Under the pieces are notes generated by a model. It was not told where the DNA came from, did not search any database, and saw nothing but the letters and a program-made list of their open reading frames with translations. The position numbers were made by a program, and so were the translations under genes. 64,000 nt of DNA from Xylanibacter muris. GTDB lineage: Bacteria; Bacteroidota; Bacteroidia; Bacteroidales; Bacteroidaceae. The DNA lies in contig NZ_JABKKF010000001.1 in assembly GCF_013166605.1 (NCBI RefSeq), forward strand, positions 124,001 through 188,000, in the 5' to 3' direction. Of this stretch, positions 19,709-27,456 are shown one piece after another. The stretch's first letter is position 1. Every line of letters starts with the position of its first letter.

Positions 19709-21120
19709 TACAGTTTTCCTTGTTTAAGTTTCTCCACATAGTTGTCTATGCGGTGAAGTTCTTTCGGAATGTTTATACGCTGCGGACAATGTGGAATGCA
19801 TTGTCCGCAACCGATACAGTGGCTGGCCTGCCGCAGTCTTGGAACGCTGCGGTCGTAGCCTATGAGATAGGCCCGGCGTGCCTCACGGTAGTTTTCATCC
19901 TGGGAACTTTCCGGAATATTGCCTTCATTGACACATTTGTTGTAATGGAGCAGAATTGCCGGTATGTCTATGCCGTAAGGGCAGGGCATACAGTATTTGC
20001 AGTCGTTGCACGGTATTGTCGGAAACTGTATCATCTTATCGGCTGTTTTCTGAAGAAAATCAAAGTCATCTTCATCGAGAGGTTTCAACGGAGAATATGT
20101 CTTGAGGTTATCCTGCAGATGTTCCATGCATGTCATGCCGCTCAGCACTGTAAGCACTTTAGGGAATGAGCCTGCGAAACGGAAGGCCCATGATGCCACG
20201 CTCGCTTCAGGATCACGTTGCTTTAGCATTGCCATCACATTGTCAGGCACGTTTGACAGACGTCCTCCGAGCAGCGGCTCCATTATCACTGCCGGTATGT
20301 CGCGTTTTGACAGTTCGTTGTAAAGATATTCCGCATTGGTATTGGCGGGATTTATCTGTCCGGCATATTTCCAGTCGAGATAGTTGAGCTGGATCTGCAC
20401 GAAGTCCCATTTATATTTGTCATGTTCTGCAAGCAGGCGGTCAAACACCTTTATATCACCGTGATATGAGAAACCGAGATTACGTATGCGTCCGGCCTTG
20501 CGTTCTTCAAGCAGGAAATCCAGAATGCCGTTTTTGATATATCTGTTTTCATATTCCTCCATTCCGTCTCTTCCTCCGCCTATCGCATGCAGAAGCATGT
20601 AGTCGATATATTCCGTTTTCAGTTCTTTCAGAGAATTGCGGTACATGGCTATTGATGCCTCGCGGCTCCATGTGTCCGGTGAGAAATTCGACATTTTCGT
20701 TGCGATGAAATATTTATTTCTTGGATGGCGTGAAAGGGCTATTCCTGTGGAATGTTCCGAACATCCCTTACAGTATACAGGAGATGTGTCGAAATAGTTT
20801 ACTCCGTGTTCTATGGCATAGTCGACCATACGGTTTACTGTTTCCTGATCAATCTCGCTGTTGTCTCCTGAGGCGTTTTTTCCGTTTTCAGACGGCAGTC
20901 GCATCATTCCGAAACCGAGTACAGACACCTTGTCACCTGTTGAAGGGTTTGTACGCATGGTCATTTTTCCGGATGCTGCATTTCCACTGTTGCTTCCTGT
21001 CTGTATGGGATGGTTACCACTACCTTTGCATGCGGCCATTCCTGCCGACACCATTCCTGCCATACCGGCCAGTTTCAGAAACTTCCGGCGTGATATATTA
21101 TTTTTACTATTGTCTTCCAT
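19708..21120 (-). CDS. Tat-exported aldo/keto reductase with C-terminal 4Fe-4S ferredoxin domain
   Basis: 470 aa. Twin-arginine signal ISRRKFLKLAG (R11, R12), a hydrophobic stretch, and AGMAAC with C31 as possible lipidation site, so the folded protein is probably exported and may be lipid-anchored. The barrel shows VNYFDTSPVYCKGCSEHSTG (catalytic Asp/Tyr region) and DYMLLHAIGGG (His). The C-terminal third carries two Cys clusters, CNDCKYCMPCPYGIDIP and CIGCGQCIPHCPQRINIP, enough for two 4Fe-4S centres. It lies directly downstream of the NapH/NapG-like fusion, which could supply electrons from the quinone pool to this periplasmic reductase. Substrate unknown. Confidence 0.85.
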   Translation of the reverse strand: MEDNSKNNISRRKFLKLAGMAGMVSAGMAACKGSGNHPIQTGSNSGNAASGKMTMRTNPSTGDKVSVLGFGMMRLPSENGKNASGDNSEIDQETVNRMVDYAIEHGVNYFDTSPVYCKGCSEHSTGIALSRHPRNKYFIATKMSNFSPDTWSREASIAMYRNSLKELKTEYIDYMLLHAIGGGRDGMEEYENRYIKNGILDFLLEERKAGRIRNLGFSYHGDIKVFDRLLAEHDKYKWDFVQIQLNYLDWKYAGQINPANTNAEYLYNELSKRDIPAVIMEPLLGGRLSNVPDNVMAMLKQRDPEASVASWAFRFAGSFPKVLTVLSGMTCMEHLQDNLKTYSPLKPLDEDDFDFLQKTADKMIQFPTIPCNDCKYCMPCPYGIDIPAILLHYNKCVNEGNIPESSQDENYREARRAYLIGYDRSVPRLRQASHCIGCGQCIPHCPQRINIPKELHRIDNYVEKLKQGKL

Positions 21121-21131
21121 AATTATTTTAT

Positions 21132-22631
21132 TTACAGTTCACGGTGAATTTCATGTCCCTCAACATATATTGCGCTGAACGGTCGTGCCGGACACAGATT
21201 CTCACATGCCCCGCATCCAATACAACGCTCTACATTTACTGCAGGTATCTTTGGAGAATCCGGATTGGCCGCATCAGAAGGAATCATCGTTATGGCCCCT
21301 GAGGGACAGTGACGTGCACAATTTCCGCATTCCACCCCGTCTGTCAGTGGTACACAGTTCTTTTTTATCCATACCGCGTGACCTATCTGTATAGATGATT
21401 TCATGGCTTTTGTTATAGGGCGTATGGCTCCTGTCGGACATACATTCGAGCATCTTGTGCATTCCGGGCGACAATAGCCCCTCTCGTATCCCATTTCGGG
21501 TTGCATAAGTGTGAAGATGTTTCCTGACGGACGCAGCACACCGTTGGGACATGCCGACACACACAGCTGGCATGCCGTGCAATGCTGTGAGAAATGTCTT
21601 GTGTTCCATGCTCCCGGAGGAACGATACCTGTTATACGTTCAGGTTTCTGCCTGTCTTCTATTACGGCCAGTCCTCCGTCCACTTTCTTTTGCTGGGCTT
21701 TCATTACAGCCGTTGTTGCTGTAAGTGCGGTGAGTGAAAGGAAGTTGCGTCGGCCGGTATCGGCAGATGTGTCTTTTTTATTTATGTCTGCCGGAGATTG
21801 TTTCTTTTCGACCGCTGGTTTGTGCCGATAGCTGATGGCAGCCTTACTGCATTTGCCGATACAGTCCATACATGCAACACAACGGCTGTAGTCTATATCA
21901 TGTTTTCTTACGTCTATGCAGGCAGCCTTGCAGTTTTTGGCGCATAGTCCGCAATTGATACATTTATCTGTATCTATTACCGGTTTTAGCCATGACCATT
22001 TCGAGATGAATCCCAAAACGGTTCCTACCGGACATATAGTATTGCAGTATGTACGTCCGTTGCGCCATGCCATTATACATATAATAATGAATGTCACTAT
22101 TGCTGTTACGAATGTCGGAATGCTTTTTATCCATACTTCCTTTTCATAAAAAGCATAGCTGTCCATGCGTTCTGCGAGATATGCCATTATATTATTGCCG
22201 AACTGATATACAGGAGCGAACAGATTGCCGGCAATCCGGCCGTAGGAGCTGTAGGGGGCAATGAGTGCGGCCAGTGATACGAGTCCTGCTGCCATTGCGG
22301 CAATGAATCCTAAAAGCATTGCATAGCGCAAGACCGTTTTTGCCGGTGAATAAGAATAGCGGTTTTTCCTTTGTTTCTTTCCCATCCATCCGGCAATGTC
22401 CTGCATTATACCGAGCGGACATATCACGGAGCAGTATATGCGTCCGAAGACAGCTGTCAGCAAAAGAAGTAAAATGATAATTCCTGCGTTAAGGGCAAGC
22501 ACGGCAGGGAGAAACTGTATCTTTGCCATCCATCCCATCCATCGGTGTGCCGTTCCCGTAAAGTCGAGAAACAGCAGTGTGGTGCCGGTGAGGAAGATAA
22601 AGGCAAGCAGCAATCTTATTTTACGTAACAT
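21132..22631 (-). CDS. NapH-NapG-like fused membrane polyferredoxin with internal twin-arginine segment
   Basis: 499 aa. The N-terminal half is NapH/MauN-like: four to five TM helices, two CxxxCP motifs (CSVICPLGIMQD and CNTICPVGTVLG) and two 4Fe-4S clusters (CINCGLCAKNC; CVACMDCIGKC). After a hydrophilic linker comes GRRNFLSLTALTATTAV with R294-R295 and a hydrophobic run, looking like an internal Tat signal. The C-terminal half is NapG-like with four Cys clusters (CTACQLCVSAC; CRPECTRCSNVC; CVPLTDGVECGNCARHC; CIGCGACENLC). Known family members oxidise quinols and pass electrons to periplasmic enzymes. It begins the run that ends in tatC. Confidence 0.8.
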   Translation of the reverse strand: MLRKIRLLLAFIFLTGTTLLFLDFTGTAHRWMGWMAKIQFLPAVLALNAGIIILLLLLTAVFGRIYCSVICPLGIMQDIAGWMGKKQRKNRYSYSPAKTVLRYAMLLGFIAAMAAGLVSLAALIAPYSSYGRIAGNLFAPVYQFGNNIMAYLAERMDSYAFYEKEVWIKSIPTFVTAIVTFIIICIMAWRNGRTYCNTICPVGTVLGFISKWSWLKPVIDTDKCINCGLCAKNCKAACIDVRKHDIDYSRCVACMDCIGKCSKAAISYRHKPAVEKKQSPADINKKDTSADTGRRNFLSLTALTATTAVMKAQQKKVDGGLAVIEDRQKPERITGIVPPGAWNTRHFSQHCTACQLCVSACPNGVLRPSGNIFTLMQPEMGYERGYCRPECTRCSNVCPTGAIRPITKAMKSSIQIGHAVWIKKNCVPLTDGVECGNCARHCPSGAITMIPSDAANPDSPKIPAVNVERCIGCGACENLCPARPFSAIYVEGHEIHREL

Positions 22632-22744
22632 AAATATATGGAATTAATTTTTAACTTCGGTGTATGCCGTTTGCAAATTTAAGGAAAAATATCCGTATTC
22701 TGTTATATGGAATACGGATATTGCTGTCATTTTCTTGCATTATG

Positions 22745-23563
22745 TTATTTTCCTGAATCTGCATATTCTGTGTCTGTCACAGGTTCGAGCCATTCGTTGG
22801 ATGTTTTTTCTCCCGGCACCTCAAATGCAAGATGTGCAAACCAGCTGTCGGCGGCAGCCCCGTGCCAGTGTTTGACGTTTGCTGGTATGTGTATCACTGT
22901 TCCTGGCAAAATCTCCTGTACTGGTTTTCCTTCTTCCTGATACCATCCGCGTCCGGCCACGCCTACGAGCATCTGTCCTCCTCCCTTTGTTGCACGGTGT
23001 ATATGCCAGTTGTTGCGGCATCCCGGCTCGAATGTCACGTTTACAAAAGGAATCTGCGAGTCTGACACGCGTGCCAGCCAGCTTCTTCCGCTGAAATATT
23101 TGGCGTATGCGGTGTTTGGCTCTCCGAGGGGAAAAATCATCGAGCGGCGGAATTCCGACATGGCATCATCGCCTTTTATGTCGTCTGCCCATACTTCCTT
23201 TGCAAGACGGAATGCACCCCATGCGTTCGGCCATCCGGCATAGAATGCTATATGGGTGAGTATTTCGGATATTTCCTCGCGGGTGACACCGTTTGACTTG
23301 GCAAACTGGAGATGATGGGTGAGCGAGGAGTCTGTAATGCCCTTGCCTACGAGCGTGGCTATGGTTATCATGCTGCGGTGATGTGGGCTGAGGCCGGGAC
23401 GGTTCCATACCTGTTCAAAGAGAACATTATCGTTGAGTTCTGCGAATTTCGGGGCGAATTCGCCCAATTGCGTATGACCGGCAGTCTGTGTTATTTTTTC
23501 TTGTGCCATTGTAAACTGTGTGTTAACTGATGATATGAAAAAAAGTATAAAAAGTCTTTTCAT
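22745..23563 (-). CDS. Exported carboxymuconolactone decarboxylase-cupin fusion
   Basis: 272 aa with an N-terminal signal peptide (ILFFISSVNTQFTMA). Residues about 40-130 are a CMD/AhpD-like helical domain (LSPHHRSMITIATLVGKGI ... ITEEISEILTHIAFYAG pattern) without a CxxC pair, so peroxidase activity is unlikely. Residues about 170-255 are a cupin (NVTFEPGCRNNWHIHRATKGGG, then PGTVIHIPANVKHWHGA) with His residues for a metal. Enzymes with this fusion are often annotated as gamma-CMD or quinol-related isomerases; the reaction is uncertain. It lies upstream of the ferredoxin genes with a 113-nt gap and may be separately transcribed. Confidence 0.8.
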   Translation of the reverse strand: MKRLFILFFISSVNTQFTMAQEKITQTAGHTQLGEFAPKFAELNDNVLFEQVWNRPGLSPHHRSMITIATLVGKGITDSSLTHHLQFAKSNGVTREEISEILTHIAFYAGWPNAWGAFRLAKEVWADDIKGDDAMSEFRRSMIFPLGEPNTAYAKYFSGRSWLARVSDSQIPFVNVTFEPGCRNNWHIHRATKGGGQMLVGVAGRGWYQEEGKPVQEILPGTVIHIPANVKHWHGAAADSWFAHLAFEVPGEKTSNEWLEPVTDTEYADSGK

Positions 23564-23775
23564 GATGTACTGGTGTATTATATTGAGTATATGTCTTTAC
23601 AGGTTGCAAAGTTATGACGGAAATCATTATGGGAATGTATTCATAATCCTTATATTATTAACATATTTACGGATAGTGCGATTATATGTTTCTTTATTTT
23701 GATTTCTGTTTGTCATGAATGAAAGGAGGATGTTGTAAAAATACAATAAGGATATGTGGAAAAGAAAATATTCCC

Positions 23776-23783
23776 TATCTTTG
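23776..23783 (+). promoter_or_regulatory. Promoter -7 element before DUF2752 gene
   Basis: TAtcTTTG followed by CATC, the usual Bacteroidota form; no clear TTG at the -33 distance. The predicted start falls at about 23790, at or next to the ATG at 23788/23791, so the mRNA may be leaderless or nearly so. Confidence 0.45.
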
Positions 23784-23787
23784 CATC

Positions 23788-24213
23788 ATGATGAGTAAAG
23801 GACATAAAATTATATTGCAAAGGTGGAATTATTTTACCCTGTCGCTTTGTCTGGTGGGAGATATATGGTTGTTTGTAAATACGGTTTTTGACGGTCATAC
23901 AGGTATTGTCGTATGTCCGTCAAAATTGCTTTATGATATTTCTTGTCCCGGATGCGGTGTGACGCGTGCATGTGTAAGGATTTTGCACGGTGATTTTTCA
24001 GGAGGCATTTTAATGAATCCCAATTCACTTGTTATTCTGTTTGGGATGCTTGACTTGCACGTGTTTATGCTTGTGGATTTTATATGTGAAAAGGATTATT
24101 TATATAAATGTATAGTAAGACTGGACAGGCTTTTTCAAAACAGGATTATACTTGTTTCTTTTTTTATTTTCGAGCTTATCATAGCTGTCCGCAATAATAT
24201 TCTTGGAATATGA
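23788..24213 (+). CDS. DUF2752 domain membrane protein
   Basis: 141 aa with about three TM helices. The family signature CPSKLLYDISCPGCGVTRACVRILHGDF (Cys-Pro-Gly-Cys-Gly-x-T-R) is clear near the first third, followed by MNPNSLVILFG. Function of the family is unknown. ATG 23788 is preferred over an in-frame ATG at 23719 because a promoter-like element sits at 23776-23783 and the extra residues are not family-like. It stands alone between two repeat-rich gaps. Confidence 0.75.
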   Translation: MMSKGHKIILQRWNYFTLSLCLVGDIWLFVNTVFDGHTGIVVCPSKLLYDISCPGCGVTRACVRILHGDFSGGILMNPNSLVILFGMLDLHVFMLVDFICEKDYLYKCIVRLDRLFQNRIILVSFFIFELIIAVRNNILGI

Positions 24214-24311
24214 TTTTATTTGTTTTCTCTAATATGATTTCAGAGTGGAATTTGCCATTGAGAGGGGTAAATGACGATATCCATAAAAACGATTGGCAAA
24301 TGTTAAATGTG

Positions 24312-24399
24312 TATATAGCCTATATACACTGTGTATGTAGCCCAAATACACTGTGTATGTAGCCTAAATACACTCTGTATGTGGCCCAAATACACTTTT
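24312..24399. repeat. Four tandem 22-bp repeats
   Basis: Units at 24312, 24334, 24356 and 24378 share the core TATGTAGCCCAAATACACTG with one to four changes each. No spacers, so not CRISPR. Non-coding. Confidence 0.85.
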
Positions 24400-24539
24400 A
24401 AGGTTAGCTGTCTGTTTTTCGTATCCATGATTGTTGGGGTCAAGGAAAATGTGTTTTAAAACTGCTGTGTATTCTGTATTATGACATTTTCATGATATGG
24501 ATATGAGAATGTATCAAAACTAAAATAACCTCTATCATA

Positions 24540-24556
24540 AGTTACAAATTGTAACT
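24540..24556. promoter_or_regulatory. 17-bp palindrome, operator-like
   Basis: 8-bp arms AGTTACAA and TTGTAACT around one base. It lies 12 nt before a terminator-like hairpin; no gene start is adjacent, so a regulatory role is speculative. Confidence 0.35.
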
Positions 24557-24567
24557 ACAGTACCTAA

Positions 24568-24610
24568 AAGAGTCGTATCAAGCTCTGTTTTGAGTAATGA
24601 TACGACTCTT
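24568..24610. terminator. Terminator-like hairpin
   Basis: Perfect 13-bp stem, 24568-24580 with 24598-24610, followed by CTTTTTG. The rest of 24214-24999 has no gene: tandem repeats, this hairpin and the MITE-like element. Confidence 0.65.
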
Positions 24611-24687
24611 CTTTTTGCCTTCAAGGATGTTCAAGTTTCAAATCAAAAGCTCATCTAAGCCGAAATTATGTTTTGACACAACCTCAT

Positions 24688-24889
24688 GTAGGGACGTGCC
24701 TTTGGCACGTGTCAGGCGTAAAAACATCCTCCAATAAGTAACCTCTGATATACATTATATATTATATGTTGTTGTATTCTGCATACTCCTTCCACGAGTA
24801 TGGATATCGCTTTGTGATGTATACGGTGTGTATAATGAATTGGTGTGTGGTTGTTTGTCGCCTGACACATGCCAAAGGCATGTCCCTAC
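24688..24889. mobile_element. MITE-like element, copy 1 (202 bp)
   Basis: About 30-bp terminal inverted repeats beginning GTAGGGACRTGCCTTTGGCA; each end is itself a small hairpin. A near-identical copy lies inverted at 46911-47113. It encodes no protein. The centre also carries a TATCGCTTTGTGATG hairpin motif shared with other repeats here. Confidence 0.7.
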
Positions 24890-24999
24890 CTTGGACAGGG
24901 TCTTGCATACCCATCTTATGCTTCCATATTCCCTTCCTTTCTGGAGTTTGGAAGGGCTTCTTCTTTTCAGATTTCTCATTTGACCTGACGAAAAGGTTA

Positions 25000-25575
25000 T
25001 TATAAATTGAAGAATACTCCGAATTTCATGTTTATGGCAGGACGGAGTTCTCCTCCCACAAGATATCCTCCGGCATTCAAACCTATTATCCATCCGTTTT
25101 TGGTCTGATATTCCGCACCTATTCTTGCGGCAGAGGCAAAACCGTTAAGGGATTTGCTTTGACTTTCAGACGATGCCTTCAGTTCTTCTCCGAAACCGTA
25201 ACCGGCTAGAATGTCGGCATATATCCATTTGTTGCCTCCGTTGTAGAGATATATTCCCGGTCCGGCACCTATCATATATTCGCGCATGGTGTGGTCGAGC
25301 TTAGTTGGCTCACCGGCATAGATACCTTCGTATGTACCGTTGTTTATGCCTCCATGCAACGTGCATGCAGCAAAGAATCTCTCGTTGAATGCATAGCGGC
25401 ATCCGATGTTGATGTCGTAGCCTGATTTATTGCTCATGTCGTGAAACAATTCATATCCGCCTTGCAGTTCGATGTGAAGATAGCCCGTCTGTGCGCGGCA
25501 TGTTGCTGCAATCATAAATATGAATATTCCCAATAAAAGGCATGTATGATTGTTGCAGGTTGTTTTCTTTTTCAT
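25000..25575 (-). CDS. Exported small beta-barrel-like protein, unknown function
   Basis: 191 aa with a signal peptide (LLLGIFIFMIAATCRAQ). The rest alternates polar and hydrophobic residues with many Gly and aromatic positions (YLHIELQGGYELF, DINIGCRYAFNERFFAACTLHGG, IYADILAGYGFG) and ends in FGVFFNL with a terminal aromatic-containing strand, as expected for an eight-strand outer-membrane barrel. No specific family recognised. It follows the lipoprotein gene by 26 nt on the same strand, suggesting they are co-transcribed and work at the outer membrane. Confidence 0.6.
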   Translation of the reverse strand: MKKKTTCNNHTCLLLGIFIFMIAATCRAQTGYLHIELQGGYELFHDMSNKSGYDINIGCRYAFNERFFAACTLHGGINNGTYEGIYAGEPTKLDHTMREYMIGAGPGIYLYNGGNKWIYADILAGYGFGEELKASSESQSKSLNGFASAARIGAEYQTKNGWIIGLNAGGYLVGGELRPAINMKFGVFFNL

Positions 25576-25601
25576 GACCTGTTGTGTTTTTATTGTGACG
25601 G

Positions 25602-26279
25602 TTATTTTGTTTTAGGATTATATAAATCAGCTATTTTCTGCAACTTGTCAGGCTCAATCTCTTTATTTTCCAACTTGCGGCACAGTTCGGGATCATCGGA
25701 AAGATAGTTTATCAGAGATGTGCGCCAATGTTTGCTGCCACTTCCCTGATATCCTATTATCCTTCCGTTTTCATCGCCTTTTTTTCGTGCGATGAATAAT
25801 ATGTTTCCGTTCTGTACGCTGGTGATGGTGAGTGTTCCGTCCTTTGGTATGCTGTATTTATAGCTGCAACAGTAGAATTCAACGTAATCACCCTGTGCCT
25901 GTAAGGCCATCCACTGCGGGGAAATTATTTTTTCTTTCTTGGTTGAGAACATTTTATTTGTCACGTATGGATATGCTACGAGATAGTGACATTTATCAGT
26001 GTGCGTCTTTTTCCATACTCCGAGCACTGCTATGTCTGTGCTTTTAAGTTTTAGCTTTTGGCCGTCAGTAGTCTTTATACTGAGTTTTTTTGTGTTGCAT
26101 TTAGGCATTTTTACTCTTCCGGTATATTCTGTGCCGTCTTTCATTACCACTCGTCCCTCTTCTTTGTCTGTAGCGTCTTTTATAACACTGTATATTTGGC
26201 AACTGTTAATCAATGGTATGATGAGCATAAAGGGAGAAATGAGTAAGAACTGTCTGATGGAATTCTTTAATCGGTTCAT
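25602..26279 (-). CDS. Lipoprotein of unknown function
   Basis: 225 aa from the ATG at 26279; an ATG 45 nt upstream would add a non-signal-like extension. Signal LLISPFMLIIPLINSC gives a lipobox with Cys near residue 28. The body (EGRVVMKDGTEYTGRVKMPKC, then KLKLKSTDIAVLGVW) recalls small beta-barrel-like modules seen in Bacteroidota lipoproteins; a basic C-terminal region ends in QKIADLYNPKTK. No enzyme motif visible. It forms a likely two-gene unit with the downstream barrel-like protein. Confidence 0.6.
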   Translation of the reverse strand: MNRLKNSIRQFLLISPFMLIIPLINSCQIYSVIKDATDKEEGRVVMKDGTEYTGRVKMPKCNTKKLSIKTTDGQKLKLKSTDIAVLGVWKKTHTDKCHYLVAYPYVTNKMFSTKKEKIISPQWMALQAQGDYVEFYCCSYKYSIPKDGTLTITSVQNGNILFIARKKGDENGRIIGYQGSGSKHWRTSLINYLSDDPELCRKLENKEIEPDKLQKIADLYNPKTK

Positions 26280-26496
26280 AGGCTTGTTTGTTTTAAATGA
26301 TTTATAATTAATAAGATATACCATGTATCCGATTGCAAATATATGGAAAAATATTCTAAAAAAGCATTTTGAACATAAATTATAATAGAAAAAAGATATA
26401 TATTATAAAGACATACATGCATTCCTGTTTTGAGAAATGTGTTTCATATAATTTTGATGTTCCAATTTGTTTTATATTGTAATCATCCAATATATA

Positions 26497-26584
26497 TGGA
26501 CGTGCTTTTGGCACGTGTCATGCGTATTGTCATTAATGTATGCCTGAACACTGTACACATCGCAAAGCGATGTCCCTACTTGTG
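26497..26584. repeat. A-B composite dispersed repeat, copy 1
   Basis: About 90 bp bounded by hairpin A (ACGTGCTTTTGGCACGT) and hairpin B (ACATCGCAAAGCGATGT); the same composite recurs at 28961-29055, 32544-32635, 43190-43291 and, truncated, at 47229-47290. The rest of 26280-26496 shows no gene. Confidence 0.8.
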
Positions 26585-26627
26585 GTTATACAGCTAATTT
26601 TTTCCCTACACACTACCTTTCTCTCCC

Positions 26628-26708
26628 CTTTGGGGAGTCGGAGGGGCTTCTTCTTTGTGGGGGTTAGGAGGGGCTTCTTCTTTGAGAAGGTTATGAGGGG
26701 CTTCTTTT
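26628..26708. repeat. C-type repeat next to ogt stop
   Basis: CCCCTTTGGGGAGTCGGAGG followed by three GAGGGGCTTCTT iterations, ending 1-2 nt before the ogt stop codon. The same type lies at 28867-28925, 32690-32720, about 43138-43175 and 47120-47190. Confidence 0.75.
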
Positions 26709-26709
26709 A

Positions 26710-27198
26710 TCATAAACGTTCCATTTCCAACAGCCATTTTTTCTTTTCCATGCCTCCTGCATATCCGGTGAGGCTACCGTCGGAGCCTATAACACGGTGA
26801 CATGGTATGATAAGTGATATACTGTTGTGTCCGACCGCCCCTCCGACTGCTTGTGCCGACATGTTTTTTCCCGATTTACGAGCTATGATACCTGCTATTT
26901 CGCCATAAGTCATTGTTTGTCCGAAAGGAATAGTGAGAAGAATCTCCCAAATTCTTTTTCGGAAATCCGTAGTTTTCATTAGGAGTGGAGGAATGAAGCC
27001 CGGAGATTTTCCGCTGAAATATATGTCGAGCCACCGGCATGTCTGTGTGAACACAGGGAGATTGCGCTCATAATGTTTGCTGCATAGAGTGTCGGCAAAG
27101 TATTTCTGCCCGTCAAACCATAATCCGGTAAGTGCTTCACCGTTGCTTGCCATTGTCATTTCACCGATAGGCGAAGTATAGTGTCGGATGTATTCCAT
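26710..27198 (-). CDS. ogt: Methylated-DNA--protein-cysteine methyltransferase
   Basis: Suicide DNA repair protein that moves the methyl group of O6-methylguanine to its own cysteine. 162 aa; the active-site motif IIPCHRVIGSDGSLTGYAGG and the preceding FGQTMTYGEIAGII and RAVGGAVGHNSI-like region (QAVGGAVGHNSI) are present. There is no Ada regulatory domain. The C-terminus (KKKWLLEMERL) ends right at a C-type repeat. Upstream 27199-27456 has no gene besides the next promoter. Confidence 0.93.
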   Translation of the reverse strand: MEYIRHYTSPIGEMTMASNGEALTGLWFDGQKYFADTLCSKHYERNLPVFTQTCRWLDIYFSGKSPGFIPPLLMKTTDFRKRIWEILLTIPFGQTMTYGEIAGIIARKSGKNMSAQAVGGAVGHNSISLIIPCHRVIGSDGSLTGYAGGMEKKKWLLEMERL

Positions 27199-27387
27199 TT
27201 ATGTGTGTTATATTGTTCCGGGTTTCCTTGGGTATTTTTGTCGGCTACAAAGGTATATAAAATCAATGATACTTTCACATAAAACCAAAGATATGGTTAA
27301 TGATAGACATTTAAAATGTATGGTGTAAAGAAAATTATATTTATATGAAAAAATAATAAGCATAATAAGTGTATAATGAAAAATCCG

Positions 27388-27395
27388 TATATTTG
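27388..27395 (+). promoter_or_regulatory. Promoter -7 element of the TrkH-type gene
   Basis: TAtaTTTG, 62 nt before the ATG; no clear TTG at the -33 position. Confidence 0.45.
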
Positions 27396-27456
27396 TCTGT
27401 CATGTATTATGGCAGAATTGTTTTTATACGGAACTGTGATAAAAGTTATTTGACAA

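Noticed and set aside
19687-20169. 160-codon + frame over the Tat reductase
   Set aside because: Antisense to a well-supported gene; no motif.
24312-24399. CRISPR array
   Set aside because: Units are contiguous 22-mers with no spacers and there are no cas genes.
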